Shown here: one piece after another, positions 32,065 through 41,540 of the stretch
Layout: each line of letters opens with the position of its first letter
Position numbering within the stretch: the first letter of the stretch is position 1
Source: CAZPQV01 sp964588705
GTDB lineage: Bacteria > Bacteroidota > Bacteroidia > Flavobacteriales > Weeksellaceae
Direction: 5' to 3'
Length of the DNA: 64,000 nt
Assembly (NCBI GenBank): GCA_964588705.1
Contig: CAZPQV010000001.1
Location: forward strand, 1 to 64,000
Notes under the pieces: generated by a model
Told to the model about the DNA's origin: nothing
What the model saw: the letters and a program-made list of their open reading frames with translations, nothing else
The model's database searches: none
Made by a program: the position numbers and the translations under genes

Positions 32065-32439
32065 TTATTTCAAAAACCTACCGATTCCGTCTAGAACATC
32101 TTCAGTTGCAATAGCCGCAGCACCTATTAGTAATCCGGCACCACCAACAATACCAAGGGCAAGTCCAAGAGTTTTTCCACTTTCGTATTTGCGTTCAATA
32201 ATGCTTTTTACTTCAGACTGTTTCAGTGTTTTCTGTTCTTCGGTACTTTTTACCATAAAAGTGTAGGAATCGTCGTTGTAATTCAAATTCTCAACAATCA
32301 TAGTTTTACCGTCATTTAAAGTGAATTGGTAAACTTAGTCATTGCTTAATAGTGGCTTTCCGGTGTCATAGCTAATATTGTTGTAAGAATAGCAGTTCAC
32401 CAGAAATACCAGTAGAAATAAGGAAATAATTGTTTTCAT
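32065..32439 (-). pseudogene. Lipoprotein gene with one in-frame stop
   Basis: A single frame runs from ATG 32439 to the stop at 32065, 125 codons, interrupted once by TAA at 32337-32335 after residue 34. The first part is a lipoprotein signal (KTIISLFLLVFLVNC, Cys16); the second (VYQFTLNDGKTMIVENLNYN and onwards) includes a later membrane-like stretch GLALGIVGGAGLLIGAAAI. ATG 32301 inside the second part would make a 78-residue product without a signal. Same frame on both sides argues for a point mutation or a base-call error, not two genes. The family is unknown. Confidence 0.75.
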
Positions 32440-32523
32440 GATAACTGTTTTTTTAGTTTTACAATGTAAAATTAGAATCCGGTTATCAAAAAAATATTGA
32501 TTTGAATCAATAAATAAAAAACC

Positions 32524-33414
32524 TTATAATTTTTCTGAAGAAGCCAAGTTGTACTGTGAGTTTACGATGGTCATATCCTTGGTTTTCAAATCGTAATAAT
32601 CATTCTGTGACATCACGTGCACGGTAAGATTATCTATTGATATAGGGTCGCCAAGATTGATATTCGTAAGGTTGGTATCTTTTATAAATCTGCCGTCCAC
32701 AAGGATTACAAGCCCGGAACCGACTGCTGTCATTTTATCATCATAAATAAAAAGTCCGGTATCTTCACCAAGTCCGATTCCCAAAGTTCTTGGATTATTT
32801 ACAACCGATTGAAAAAGTCTCCCGATTCTGCCTCTCTGAACGAAATGCGTATCAATAATTACATTATCAATAAAACCTAATCCCTGTGTGGTTTTAATTT
32901 CACCTTTTAGAAGCGCTTCACTACTCGAGCCCTGGTAAATCATATTTTCGGATGCGGCTGCAGCTCCTGCGGAAGTTCCGGCATAGATGAAGTTTTCGTT
33001 ATGAAATTTATTTAGAATCGTGTCGTGGAAACGAGTTCCTCCCAAAATTGAAGTTAGCCGCAGTTGGTCGCCACCGGTAAACATTACAACATCTGCAGCT
33101 TTTATGCGCTCCACCAGTTCTTCGCTGTTGGCCTGTTCACGGTTTTGGATTTCGAGAATGTTGACATGTTTTGCTCCAAGATATTCGAAGGCACGCTTAT
33201 ATTCCGGACCAACGATTTGTGGAATTTGTGATGCAGTAGGAATTACTTCAATTACGGAATCTTCTTTCAGTCGCGATTCTGTAATGATTTTGCGTAAAAT
33301 TCCTCTTTCAAAAAAGTTGAGATTTTTTTCAACATTCGAGTCGTAATCGGTTTCTGTGAAACTGCCTTTGTTTACGGCACCGCCGATTACAATTAATTTT
33401 CCAACTGGCTTCAT
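32524..33414 (-). CDS. cphB: Cyanophycinase
   Basis: A 296-residue S51-family serine hydrolase that degrades cyanophycin (multi-L-arginyl-poly-L-aspartate) to beta-Asp-Arg. The nucleophile elbow is GTSAG (Ser148), with VVMFTGGDQLRLTS before it and GLGFIDNVIIDTHFVQRGR and GIGLGEDTGL after it, all typical of cyanophycinase. No signal peptide, so it acts on intracellular reserves. It is divergent from cphA with 188 nt between, and the iaaA product would finish the degradation. Confidence 0.93.
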   Translation of the reverse strand: MKPVGKLIVIGGAVNKGSFTETDYDSNVEKNLNFFERGILRKIITESRLKEDSVIEVIPTASQIPQIVGPEYKRAFEYLGAKHVNILEIQNREQANSEELVERIKAADVVMFTGGDQLRLTSILGGTRFHDTILNKFHNENFIYAGTSAGAAAASENMIYQGSSSEALLKGEIKTTQGLGFIDNVIIDTHFVQRGRIGRLFQSVVNNPRTLGIGLGEDTGLFIYDDKMTAVGSGLVILVDGRFIKDTNLTNINLGDPISIDNLTVHVMSQNDYYDLKTKDMTIVNSQYNLASSEKL

Positions 33415-33558
33415 GTCTGCAAATTTATAAAAATTAATAAAAGTTAATAATCGGTTAATATTAATTCTGTCTAACCTAATGATTGCTTTTTTTATTAGTA
33501 AATTGATTTTAATTAAAGAAAAATTATGTTGAGTAATTAAATTGTATTGGAATTACTT

Positions 33559-33566
33559 TATATTTG
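33559..33566 (+). promoter_or_regulatory. -7 box for cphA
   Basis: TATATTTG (TAnnTTTG) lies 36 nt before the cphA ATG. No well-spaced -33 TTTG is evident. Confidence 0.4.
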
Positions 33567-33602
33567 AAAAAACATTAACAGAATTAAACGATTTCGAGGT
33601 TT

Positions 33603-36233
33603 ATGAAAATTGAAAAAATACAGGTTCTCCGTGGCCCTAATATTTGGAGTATCAGAAGGAAAAAACTCATTCAGATGCGCTTGGATTTGGAAGAAGTGGA
33701 GCAAATGCCAACAAATAAAATACCGGGTTTTAGGGAAAGAATTGAAAAACTTTTGCCCTCACTTTATTCACACCGTTGTTCCGAAGGTGTGGAAGGCGGA
33801 TTTTTCCACAGAATAGAAATGGGAACGTGGATGGGACACGTGATTGAACATATTGCCCTGGAGATTCAGACACTTGCAGGAATGGATACCGGTTTTGGAA
33901 GAACGCGCGAAACCAAAACGCCGGGCGTTTATAATGTGGTGTTCAGTTATCTTGAGGAAAATTGCGGGGTTTATGCTGCAGAAGAATCTGTTAAAATTGC
34001 TCAGTCATTAATTGAAGATAGCGATTATGATCTTGAAAACTGTATTTTTAATCTAAGAAAAATCCGAGAGAGAGAGCGTTTAGGTCCATCCACCGGAAGT
34101 ATTGTAGAGGAAGCGGTTTCAAGAAATATTCCATGGATTCGTCTGGGCAAAAATTCTTTGGTTCAGTTGGGCTATGGTGTTAATCAACAAAGATTTCAGG
34201 CGACAATCACAGGAAATACGAGCTCGATTGCCGTTGATATTGCGTGTAATAAGGAAGCAACTAAAAAAATGCTTGATGACGCAGCAATTCCAGTTCCGTT
34301 AGGAGGTCTGGTAAGAGATGTGGAAGAGCTGGAACGTGTGATTCACAGAATTGGATATCCTATCGTTCTTAAACCTTTGGATGGCAATCACGGACGTGGA
34401 CAAAGCATCAACGTTAATGATTGGGAAACTGCCAAAACCGGTTTGGAGCATGCTCAAAAAGTTTCATCAAGAGTAATTGTTGAGAGATATATTACGGGTT
34501 ATGATTTCAGAATTCTGGTAATTAATAACAAACTGGTTGCTGCGGCAAGAAGAGTTCCTGCTCATGTTGTTGGTGATGGTGAATTGAATCTTCAGCAGTT
34601 AATTGATAAAGAAAATACCAATCCGAAAAGAGGTTACGGTCATGAAAATGTTCTAACTGAAATTTTGGTGGATAAAGATACCGAAGAACTTCTCGCAAAA
34701 CTGAATTACTCTCTCGAATCTATTCCGTTAAAAGGAGAGGTGGTTTATCTGAAATCTACGGCAAACCTTTCTACAGGTGGAACTTCGATTGACGTTACCG
34801 ATATGGTGCATCCAGATAATGTGACGATGTGCGAACGTATTTCGAAAATCATTGGTTTGGATGTTTGCGGAATCGATATTATGGCTGAAAATTTAACTCA
34901 GCCTCTGAAGGAAACCGGAGGAGCAATTCTAGAAGTGAATGCAGCTCCGGGATTCAGAATGCATTTGGCGCCAAGTGAAGGATTGCCAAGAAACGTTGCC
35001 GCACCGGTAGTTGACATGCTTTATCCCGCAGGAAAACCTTTCAGAATTCCAATCATTGCGGTAACGGGAACCAACGGTAAAACCACCACCACACGACTGA
35101 TCTCGCATATTGTAAAAAACAACGGCTACAGAGTAGGTTTTACTACATCAGATGGTATTTACATTCAGAATACCATGCTCACAAAAGGTGATACAACAGG
35201 ACCGCTTTCTGCGGAATTTATCCTAAAAGATCCAACGGTGGAGTTTGCAGTTTTGGAAACAGCCCGTGGTGGAATTCTTCGTTCCGGACTTGGTTTTGGA
35301 ACTTGTGATATTGGGGTACTTACCAACATTAAGGAAGATCATTTGGGAATGAACGACATCCACAACCTGAAAGATTTAACCAAGGTAAAAAGAGTAGTTC
35401 TTGACAGTGTGAAGAAAGACGGATGGTGCGTTCTGAATGCTGATGACGAGTATTCGATGAGATTGGTTTCTGATCTGGAAGCAAAAGTAGCATTGTTCAG
35501 TTTGGATGAAAATAACCCTCATATTCAGAAATTTGCCAAAGAAGGTAAAATTACCTGTGTTTTCGAAGAAGGATTCATAACCATTAAAAAAGGTGACTGG
35601 AAGATTCGAATTGCCAAAGTGCAGAATATTCCGATAACTATGGAAGGAAAGGCGAAGTTTATGATTGCCAATGTTCTTGCAGCAAGTTTGGCCACTTACC
35701 TGTACGGTTTTGCGATTGAAGATATTGCAATGGCGCTGAGAACTTTCATCCCAAGTGCACAGCTGACTCCCGGAAGATTAAATATTTTCAAGTTTAAAAA
35801 ATTTAAAGTTTTAATTGATTTCGCCCATAATCCGGCTGGTTACGAAGCTATTGAAGATTATCTGAAAAATGTGGACGCTACCAAAAAAATCGGAATTATT
35901 TCCGGTGTCGGCGACCGTCGTGATGAAGATATCAAAGAATGTGGAAAAATTGCCGGAAGAATGTTCGATTATATCATCATCAGAAACGAAAAACATCTTC
36001 GCGGCAGAACTGAAGAAGAAATCAACGGACTGATTATCGATGGCATTCACGAAAGCGGAAGGGAAGTGAGCTATGAATGTATTCCTAAGGAAATTGAAGC
36101 TCTGAAACATGCCATGGGACTTGCCGAGGAAGGCACGTTTATTACGGCTTTGAGTGATGTGGTTTCTAATGCGATTGATTTGGTTCAGGAATACCAGGCC
36201 AGAGAACTTCTCGAAGAACAGAATAAACTTTAA
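33603..36233 (+). CDS. cphA: Cyanophycin synthetase
   Basis: An 876-residue enzyme that builds the Asp backbone with Arg side chains using ATP. Layout: N-terminal domain (1-160), ATP-grasp domain (about 215-480, with PIVLKPLDGNHGRGQ and ILEVNAAPGFRMH) and a Mur-ligase-like domain with P-loop GTNGKTTTT near 489, ending with LIDFAHNPAGYEAI and GVGDRRDEDI. Full length for the bacterial family. With cphB and iaaA this gives a complete synthesis and breakdown set for a nitrogen reserve. Confidence 0.96.
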   Translation: MKIEKIQVLRGPNIWSIRRKKLIQMRLDLEEVEQMPTNKIPGFRERIEKLLPSLYSHRCSEGVEGGFFHRIEMGTWMGHVIEHIALEIQTLAGMDTGFGRTRETKTPGVYNVVFSYLEENCGVYAAEESVKIAQSLIEDSDYDLENCIFNLRKIRERERLGPSTGSIVEEAVSRNIPWIRLGKNSLVQLGYGVNQQRFQATITGNTSSIAVDIACNKEATKKMLDDAAIPVPLGGLVRDVEELERVIHRIGYPIVLKPLDGNHGRGQSINVNDWETAKTGLEHAQKVSSRVIVERYITGYDFRILVINNKLVAAARRVPAHVVGDGELNLQQLIDKENTNPKRGYGHENVLTEILVDKDTEELLAKLNYSLESIPLKGEVVYLKSTANLSTGGTSIDVTDMVHPDNVTMCERISKIIGLDVCGIDIMAENLTQPLKETGGAILEVNAAPGFRMHLAPSEGLPRNVAAPVVDMLYPAGKPFRIPIIAVTGTNGKTTTTRLISHIVKNNGYRVGFTTSDGIYIQNTMLTKGDTTGPLSAEFILKDPTVEFAVLETARGGILRSGLGFGTCDIGVLTNIKEDHLGMNDIHNLKDLTKVKRVVLDSVKKDGWCVLNADDEYSMRLVSDLEAKVALFSLDENNPHIQKFAKEGKITCVFEEGFITIKKGDWKIRIAKVQNIPITMEGKAKFMIANVLAASLATYLYGFAIEDIAMALRTFIPSAQLTPGRLNIFKFKKFKVLIDFAHNPAGYEAIEDYLKNVDATKKIGIISGVGDRRDEDIKECGKIAGRMFDYIIIRNEKHLRGRTEEEINGLIIDGIHESGREVSYECIPKEIEALKHAMGLAEEGTFITALSDVVSNAIDLVQEYQARELLEEQNKL

Positions 36234-36238
36234 TAAAA

Positions 36239-36270
36239 AAATCCCGTTAGCAATATAAACGGGATTTTTA
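36239..36270. terminator. Bidirectional terminator between cphA and porV
   Basis: The 10-bp stem AAATCCCGTT / AACGGGATTT (36239-36248 / 36258-36267) has a T-run on the plus side and an A-run (T on the minus strand) on the other, between two convergent genes. Confidence 0.9.
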
Positions 36271-36287
36271 TTTTTAATTAAAACTGA

Positions 36288-37433
36288 TTAGTAATCAGCG
36301 TTTGAAGTTTCCTCGCCAATATTCCATGTAAGCCCGAATCTAAGAGTGTTATCCAATGCCGAATTTCTCTTGGAAGTATTGATTAAGTAAGACAAATCTA
36401 GTCCAAAAGACTGGTACTTAAGTCCAACTCCAACGGTTGCAAACTGTCGTCCGCCCTGTTCAAGACTTTCGTGGAAGTAACCGGTTCTTACCGCAAAAGC
36501 ATTGTCGTATTCGTATTCCAAAGAACCGCTGTACATCATACTTTTTTCGTTGCTGAACGATTTTCCAATACCTTCCATCACTCCAACATTTGGAATATTC
36601 CATTGCGGATTGTCGGTGGTTCCTTCATTTTCCGGTCCTGGAACCAAAACTTTAGAAGCTTCGGCAGTTACTCCAATTCTGTTCACATCATCGATGTATA
36701 AATCGTAACCAGCTCCTAATCTTGCCATGGTTGGAAGATAAGAACGGGATTCTTCGTCACCGGTATAATCCAGTCGTGGTCCTAAATTCTGTACGGCCCA
36801 ACCTGCGCGCGCTCTACCTTCGTAATCTCCGAAAGAAGTGTGTCTTTCAGACTGGAAATATCCTGCAACATCCACTGCAAAAGTGTTTGCCGGTTTTAAT
36901 GTATTATCGGTATTAAATCCTCCTGATAAATCTGAACGGATGAAACGACCGGTAACCGCCATTGAGTAATAGTCGGAAAGTTTTAGTCCGTAAGCAATAT
37001 CGATAGCGAATTCATTCGGTTTTGCTGTACCTTCAGAAACAACTTCAGCACCAACAATTCTTGACAAATCTACTTCTCCCATATTGAAATAATAGATGCT
37101 CGCAGAAATTGTAGAACGTTCTTCCTGACCTAAAAACTGATGATAATTCGCGTAAAGCAGGAAGATATCGTTGGTTAGTTTATTAAGGTAAGGCGTGTAG
37201 CTCAATCCTATCGCAGACGTAGTTGTACTGAACGGGAATTTAGCCGCATTCCAAAATTGGGAAAATGCATCCGGTGTTGTTGCAACACCCTGATCTCCCA
37301 TACCTCCGGATCTTGCATCAGGAGCGATTCTCAGAAAAGGTGCTCCGGTTAAAACAGGATTTATTTCCTGTGCAGAAATCGTAACTGCTAACCCTAAACC
37401 TAATCCCAAAAAGAGTTTTTTTCTAATGTTCAT
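36288..37433 (-). CDS. porV: Type IX secretion system outer-membrane protein PorV
   Basis: A 381-residue beta-barrel with signal peptide (KKLFLGLGLGLAVTISAQ). GAPFLRIAPDARSGGMGDQG just after the signal is the PorV/LptO hallmark, and the protein ends in an aromatic-rich strand (LRFGLTWNIGEE). PorV shuttles T9SS cargo from the translocon to the PorU attachment complex. It lies directly downstream of porU (33 nt), the standard pairing. Confidence 0.95.
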   Translation of the reverse strand: MNIRKKLFLGLGLGLAVTISAQEINPVLTGAPFLRIAPDARSGGMGDQGVATTPDAFSQFWNAAKFPFSTTTSAIGLSYTPYLNKLTNDIFLLYANYHQFLGQEERSTISASIYYFNMGEVDLSRIVGAEVVSEGTAKPNEFAIDIAYGLKLSDYYSMAVTGRFIRSDLSGGFNTDNTLKPANTFAVDVAGYFQSERHTSFGDYEGRARAGWAVQNLGPRLDYTGDEESRSYLPTMARLGAGYDLYIDDVNRIGVTAEASKVLVPGPENEGTTDNPQWNIPNVGVMEGIGKSFSNEKSMMYSGSLEYEYDNAFAVRTGYFHESLEQGGRQFATVGVGLKYQSFGLDLSYLINTSKRNSALDNTLRFGLTWNIGEETSNADY

Positions 37434-37466
37434 ATGTTTTATTTTATTTAATTCGTTTTGTTAGTT

Positions 37467-40400
37467 TTATTTTAGCAACACCAGTTTTTCAACTGCCGTT
37501 GCGGAGCCTTTACATTTATCCTGATTTTGGCTTCTTGCAAAAACCTTATAAATGTAAGTTCCTTTTCCTACAGTCGCTCCGTAATCATCTTTTCCGTCCC
37601 ATTCAATAGCCTGTCTTGGCGTTCTGAAACCTTCAAGAAAAGGTTCTGATGAAACCGGAGCTGAAAGAGTTCTTACCAATTTTCCTGTGATGGTATAAAT
37701 CTGAACATTAACATCCAGAATATCATCACAATTATGTTCAAACTGTATAAAAGTTCTGTCGGTAAAAGGATTCGGCCAATTTAATAATTTATTTACAACC
37801 AATTTCTCGTCGGCTTCATCTTTTACTACAAAATTTAACGTAGCAGTCGTAGAATTATTGTTTATATCCCAAACTTTAAAAGTGAGTTGATGAGGACCCG
37901 GCTTTAAATTTCTGAAAGGGTAGGTTACATTACCTTTCTGATAATCTGCAAGCGAAGTATTTATACAACCGTTTCCTTCTCCGGAAGAGTAGTATTCATT
38001 AAGTATAACAGTATTGATAATTTCTCCATCGAGATATACAGTAATGTCGTGCCCAATTCCTGCTCCGGTAGAATTTATTCCCGTGTCATCAGTAATGCAG
38101 GCCAGTAGCATTGGGTTTTGGTCTGTAATTCCACCGTCCGCAAAATTGGTATTGTTCATGAACAGATTTACTTTCGGAGGCGTGTTGTCGTTTATTCCGT
38201 TTTCATTTATTCCTCCAATTTTCTGAACCTGATTTGCGTATACATCAAATGCACTGGATTTGGCAGTTTCAAAATTTTCAGCGTAAACCAATATTCTTCC
38301 GTCACCCAGATCATAATTGATATCTTTCGGCACATAAAACTCTACGGTATAATTTCCATTCACCGCTTTTCCGGAAGTTTTTACAATCGCACTGCCTTCT
38401 TCGGTGTATTCTAAAATCGGAGTTAATCCACTGATCTTATCGTTGTTAAGTGTTTTTTTGTTTAATCTCTTATCAAAAATATTTACGGCAACTCTTCCGG
38501 TAAAATTAGAATCTACAGTTCCGTCTTCTTTAAGAATTTTCCCGGTTATTTTTACAAAATCCAATGCGCGTAACTGTCCGCTAACAGGAGATTCAATATT
38601 ATCTATTGTGAGCAGTTGTTTTGGTCGGCTCAATTTCATTGCAGGATCTCCAAGGAAATTTACTTTCAAATGGTTGCTGTCGAAACCTTTTAGGATTTTT
38701 GCTTTTAAATGAGCATCTCCCAGAGGCAGAAAATCGTTATTGTAAAGTCTGAAAATTTCGTCGGTAAAGAGTTTTGTGAACTGCCGTCCGTACGAAACTC
38801 CAATAGCCCGGCTTGAAGTAATCATCGTTGCAGCACCTCCGGAATTATGCTTAATGACCTGTTCGCCCGCAGATTGTACTTCCGGCTCATCCCACAGTGT
38901 GAATTCACAAGTGATGGTAGAAACCAATGGAAATCTGCTGTAAACAGGAGTATAATTGTTAAATGCTTTAATTTCATCGAGCGTTAACACTCGTTCCTGA
39001 GCCCAGCCATTAATTCCGCCATGACCGAAATAGAATAAGTAAAGGCTGTTGCCAACCGCACTTGAAATCAACTGATTGATCTGAGGAAATCTTTGTCCAC
39101 CGGCAGATGCTTCAGCAGGAAAAGCATCAAGATATAATTTCTTTACGTTGTATTCTTTGCGTTCCGTTCCAGTTTCAAAATTTGTTTTTAATGAAGCTTC
39201 CATTTCATTATGGAAAGGGATTCCACCATCAAAATCATCATCAGAAACAAAATCAAGTCGCATTCTCCACTCGCCAAAAGGCGAAGATTGTCCCGGCAAA
39301 TTGTTGTAATATGCCAATGTTTTATCAATCATCAGTTTGGCTTCTGAAATGTTTGACGCAGGAAGTCGTCCTACCGGAAGGTCAGGAAGATTTTGTGTGA
39401 TATAAACATTGGTTTGTGGTTTTGTCATCACAAAATAATCATCAGTCACAAATGAACTTTCGAAACTGCTGCTGATTTCACTCTGATAACTTGGGACGAT
39501 ATTGTCATTTTTTGCTGTGACATCTTTATAATCGTAACTGGTATCGCCCAAAATGAAAAGATATTTCAAACCGCCTCTTTCATTTTTCAGTCGGGTTACA
39601 AAATCCCTAATTGCAGTAATATCTTTACTTCCACTACTGAATTCATTATAGATTTTTTCAACATCTACAACTTCTGTTTTAAACCCGTTTTTTGTGCTGT
39701 GGTGGTCTGCAAGCCGTTTTGCATCGGGCATCATTTCTTTTGAAGTGATTATCAGATAATCAATATTCTGTAATCCATACAAATCCTGATTTTCAATTTT
39801 TGCGACAAAAGAAGGCGTATAAGCGGAAGAATGGTTAAATGCTACAAACTCATTATAGAAAGTGTTTGAGTTTGCTAAATGTCCAAAATTAAAAACTGAG
39901 TTACTTCCGGATTTGTTTACTTTTCGTTTAGCATTTGTTACATCAGAAACATCCCAAACCTGTTCTGCTGAAATAGAATTTGACAAAGAAAAACCATATA
40001 GCGTTCCGGAGTTTTCAATGATATCATAAGACCTGAAATTCATTTGTTTATCATTGAAGGTTAAATCTTCTTTATACAGAACTTCTGCATAATCAAAATA
40101 GAAGCTTCCGTTTGGATTTGCGCCTGTATTTGTTGAAAGATTTATTGAAATTGTATTTCCAGAAAGATTGTTAACAGATCCGGCAAATGATGTCAGTTTA
40201 CTGTAATTATTCGCATTGTTTGCAATGGGAGTGGTTAATTCATTCTGACCATTAATATTATAAGTAATTGAGTTGTTTTGTGAAAAGTAAGCAACTACAG
40301 ATGTTCTGTAACGGATAACGTCCTCCGGTCTGATTGATGAACGTGTTTTGAAAGTTACTACTTTTGAAATAAAAGGACTGTCAACCCAAACCCGACCAAT

Positions 40401-41381
40401 TTTAAGGAGGTTTTGCTTGTCTTCATCAATAAACTGGAAGTCATCATATCTGCTGATTAAAATTCCTGGAAGAGAAATATCATCATTCTGAATCCGTTTT
40501 CCGGGACCAATATCAAAGTTTATAAAATAGTAGGCGTGATCTTCATAGATGTTTTTGAAATGCATACTTTGGTCCGATCTCGTTTCGGTCCTTCTGTTAG
40601 TGGTTGCAACATTATTTTTATAAACATTAAATCCGTTAGGTCCCTGCGCATAAAACAGTACGTAATCTTCATCGTTCCAAATGCCATCGTCTTCACCTAC
40701 AACCTGTATTGCATTTTCCTGTAAAGCGCTGTAACGGCTGTCCTGATTGAATTCAGGCAATGCCAAACCTCCGTTTCCGTATACTCTGAAGTTTTTCGGA
40801 TTGATACTCGCAGGGTTTATCCCATTATCAGTGAGGAATTTTTTGGTGATTTTAAAAACACCAGTTGTATCAACTTTTATTTTATAGAAAGTTCCATTTT
40901 TTAAAGGATTTTCGGTGGTGCCAACTTTAGATGTAACGGCTGTAGCCAATTTTGAAGTTGAATCAGACGCGGTTGAAATATTGAAAGAAACTAATCTGTA
41001 AACGTTACCTTTTTCCGATTTAAAAGCCCCAACCTGCGCGTTGTAATATTCCAATCCATCAGCTTCGTTGTAGAAATAATTTATCCCTACTTTTTCGTCG
41101 GGAGGCAGTTCGTGAGGATTAAGATCAAAAACTTCCCTCAGAGAAATTTTTTCCCAAACTAAATTGTCGAGTTTTATCTTCTGTCCATTACTTTTAGAAG
41201 TATAACTGATGTTGACATTTGTTCCATCCGTTGAAGATTGGTTATTGGAAGATTTAGGATATGTTTTTTTGTAAGTTCCATAATCCACAATCTCGCTGTC
41301 GTCCCATTTAATATTGATTTGCTGAGAAAACAAAATCTGTGGTAACAGAAAAAGGAGCGTAAGAGATATAATTTTCTTCAT
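37467..41381 (-). CDS. porU: Type IX secretion system sortase PorU
   Basis: A 1304-residue gingipain-like (C25) cysteine protease that removes the C-terminal signal of T9SS cargo and attaches it to the cell surface. It has a signal peptide, the catalytic His in FYFGHGGINGW and Cys in VSTITCEFTLW (middle of the protein). It carries its own C-terminal sorting-type domain (NWPNPF..., GTYIYKVFA). It is followed by porV and divergent from gldJ, the usual flavobacterial arrangement. Confidence 0.95.
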   Translation of the reverse strand: MKKIISLTLLFLLPQILFSQQINIKWDDSEIVDYGTYKKTYPKSSNNQSSTDGTNVNISYTSKSNGQKIKLDNLVWEKISLREVFDLNPHELPPDEKVGINYFYNEADGLEYYNAQVGAFKSEKGNVYRLVSFNISTASDSTSKLATAVTSKVGTTENPLKNGTFYKIKVDTTGVFKITKKFLTDNGINPASINPKNFRVYGNGGLALPEFNQDSRYSALQENAIQVVGEDDGIWNDEDYVLFYAQGPNGFNVYKNNVATTNRRTETRSDQSMHFKNIYEDHAYYFINFDIGPGKRIQNDDISLPGILISRYDDFQFIDEDKQNLLKIGRVWVDSPFISKVVTFKTRSSIRPEDVIRYRTSVVAYFSQNNSITYNINGQNELTTPIANNANNYSKLTSFAGSVNNLSGNTISINLSTNTGANPNGSFYFDYAEVLYKEDLTFNDKQMNFRSYDIIENSGTLYGFSLSNSISAEQVWDVSDVTNAKRKVNKSGSNSVFNFGHLANSNTFYNEFVAFNHSSAYTPSFVAKIENQDLYGLQNIDYLIITSKEMMPDAKRLADHHSTKNGFKTEVVDVEKIYNEFSSGSKDITAIRDFVTRLKNERGGLKYLFILGDTSYDYKDVTAKNDNIVPSYQSEISSSFESSFVTDDYFVMTKPQTNVYITQNLPDLPVGRLPASNISEAKLMIDKTLAYYNNLPGQSSPFGEWRMRLDFVSDDDFDGGIPFHNEMEASLKTNFETGTERKEYNVKKLYLDAFPAEASAGGQRFPQINQLISSAVGNSLYLFYFGHGGINGWAQERVLTLDEIKAFNNYTPVYSRFPLVSTITCEFTLWDEPEVQSAGEQVIKHNSGGAATMITSSRAIGVSYGRQFTKLFTDEIFRLYNNDFLPLGDAHLKAKILKGFDSNHLKVNFLGDPAMKLSRPKQLLTIDNIESPVSGQLRALDFVKITGKILKEDGTVDSNFTGRVAVNIFDKRLNKKTLNNDKISGLTPILEYTEEGSAIVKTSGKAVNGNYTVEFYVPKDINYDLGDGRILVYAENFETAKSSAFDVYANQVQKIGGINENGINDNTPPKVNLFMNNTNFADGGITDQNPMLLACITDDTGINSTGAGIGHDITVYLDGEIINTVILNEYYSSGEGNGCINTSLADYQKGNVTYPFRNLKPGPHQLTFKVWDINNNSTTATLNFVVKDEADEKLVVNKLLNWPNPFTDRTFIQFEHNCDDILDVNVQIYTITGKLVRTLSAPVSSEPFLEGFRTPRQAIEWDGKDDYGATVGKGTYIYKVFARSQNQDKCKGSATAVEKLVLLK

Positions 41382-41514
41382 TTGCCAGGCAGTGAACTAC
41401 AAAATAAACGATTTTTTTTATTTTTTAATATGAAATGAAATAAATTTAATAAACTTACGTTTTGCAATAAATGTTTATAAGTCTTGATTTATAAACTATT
41501 TTATATTTTCTTTG

Positions 41515-41522
41515 TATTTTTG
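41515..41522 (+). promoter_or_regulatory. -7 box for gldJ
   Basis: TATTTTTG (TAnnTTTG) lies 18 nt before the gldJ ATG, in the 159-nt AT-rich gap shared with divergent porU. The -33 element is not clear. Confidence 0.4.
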
Positions 41523-41540
41523 AAAACTATTTATCCAAAT

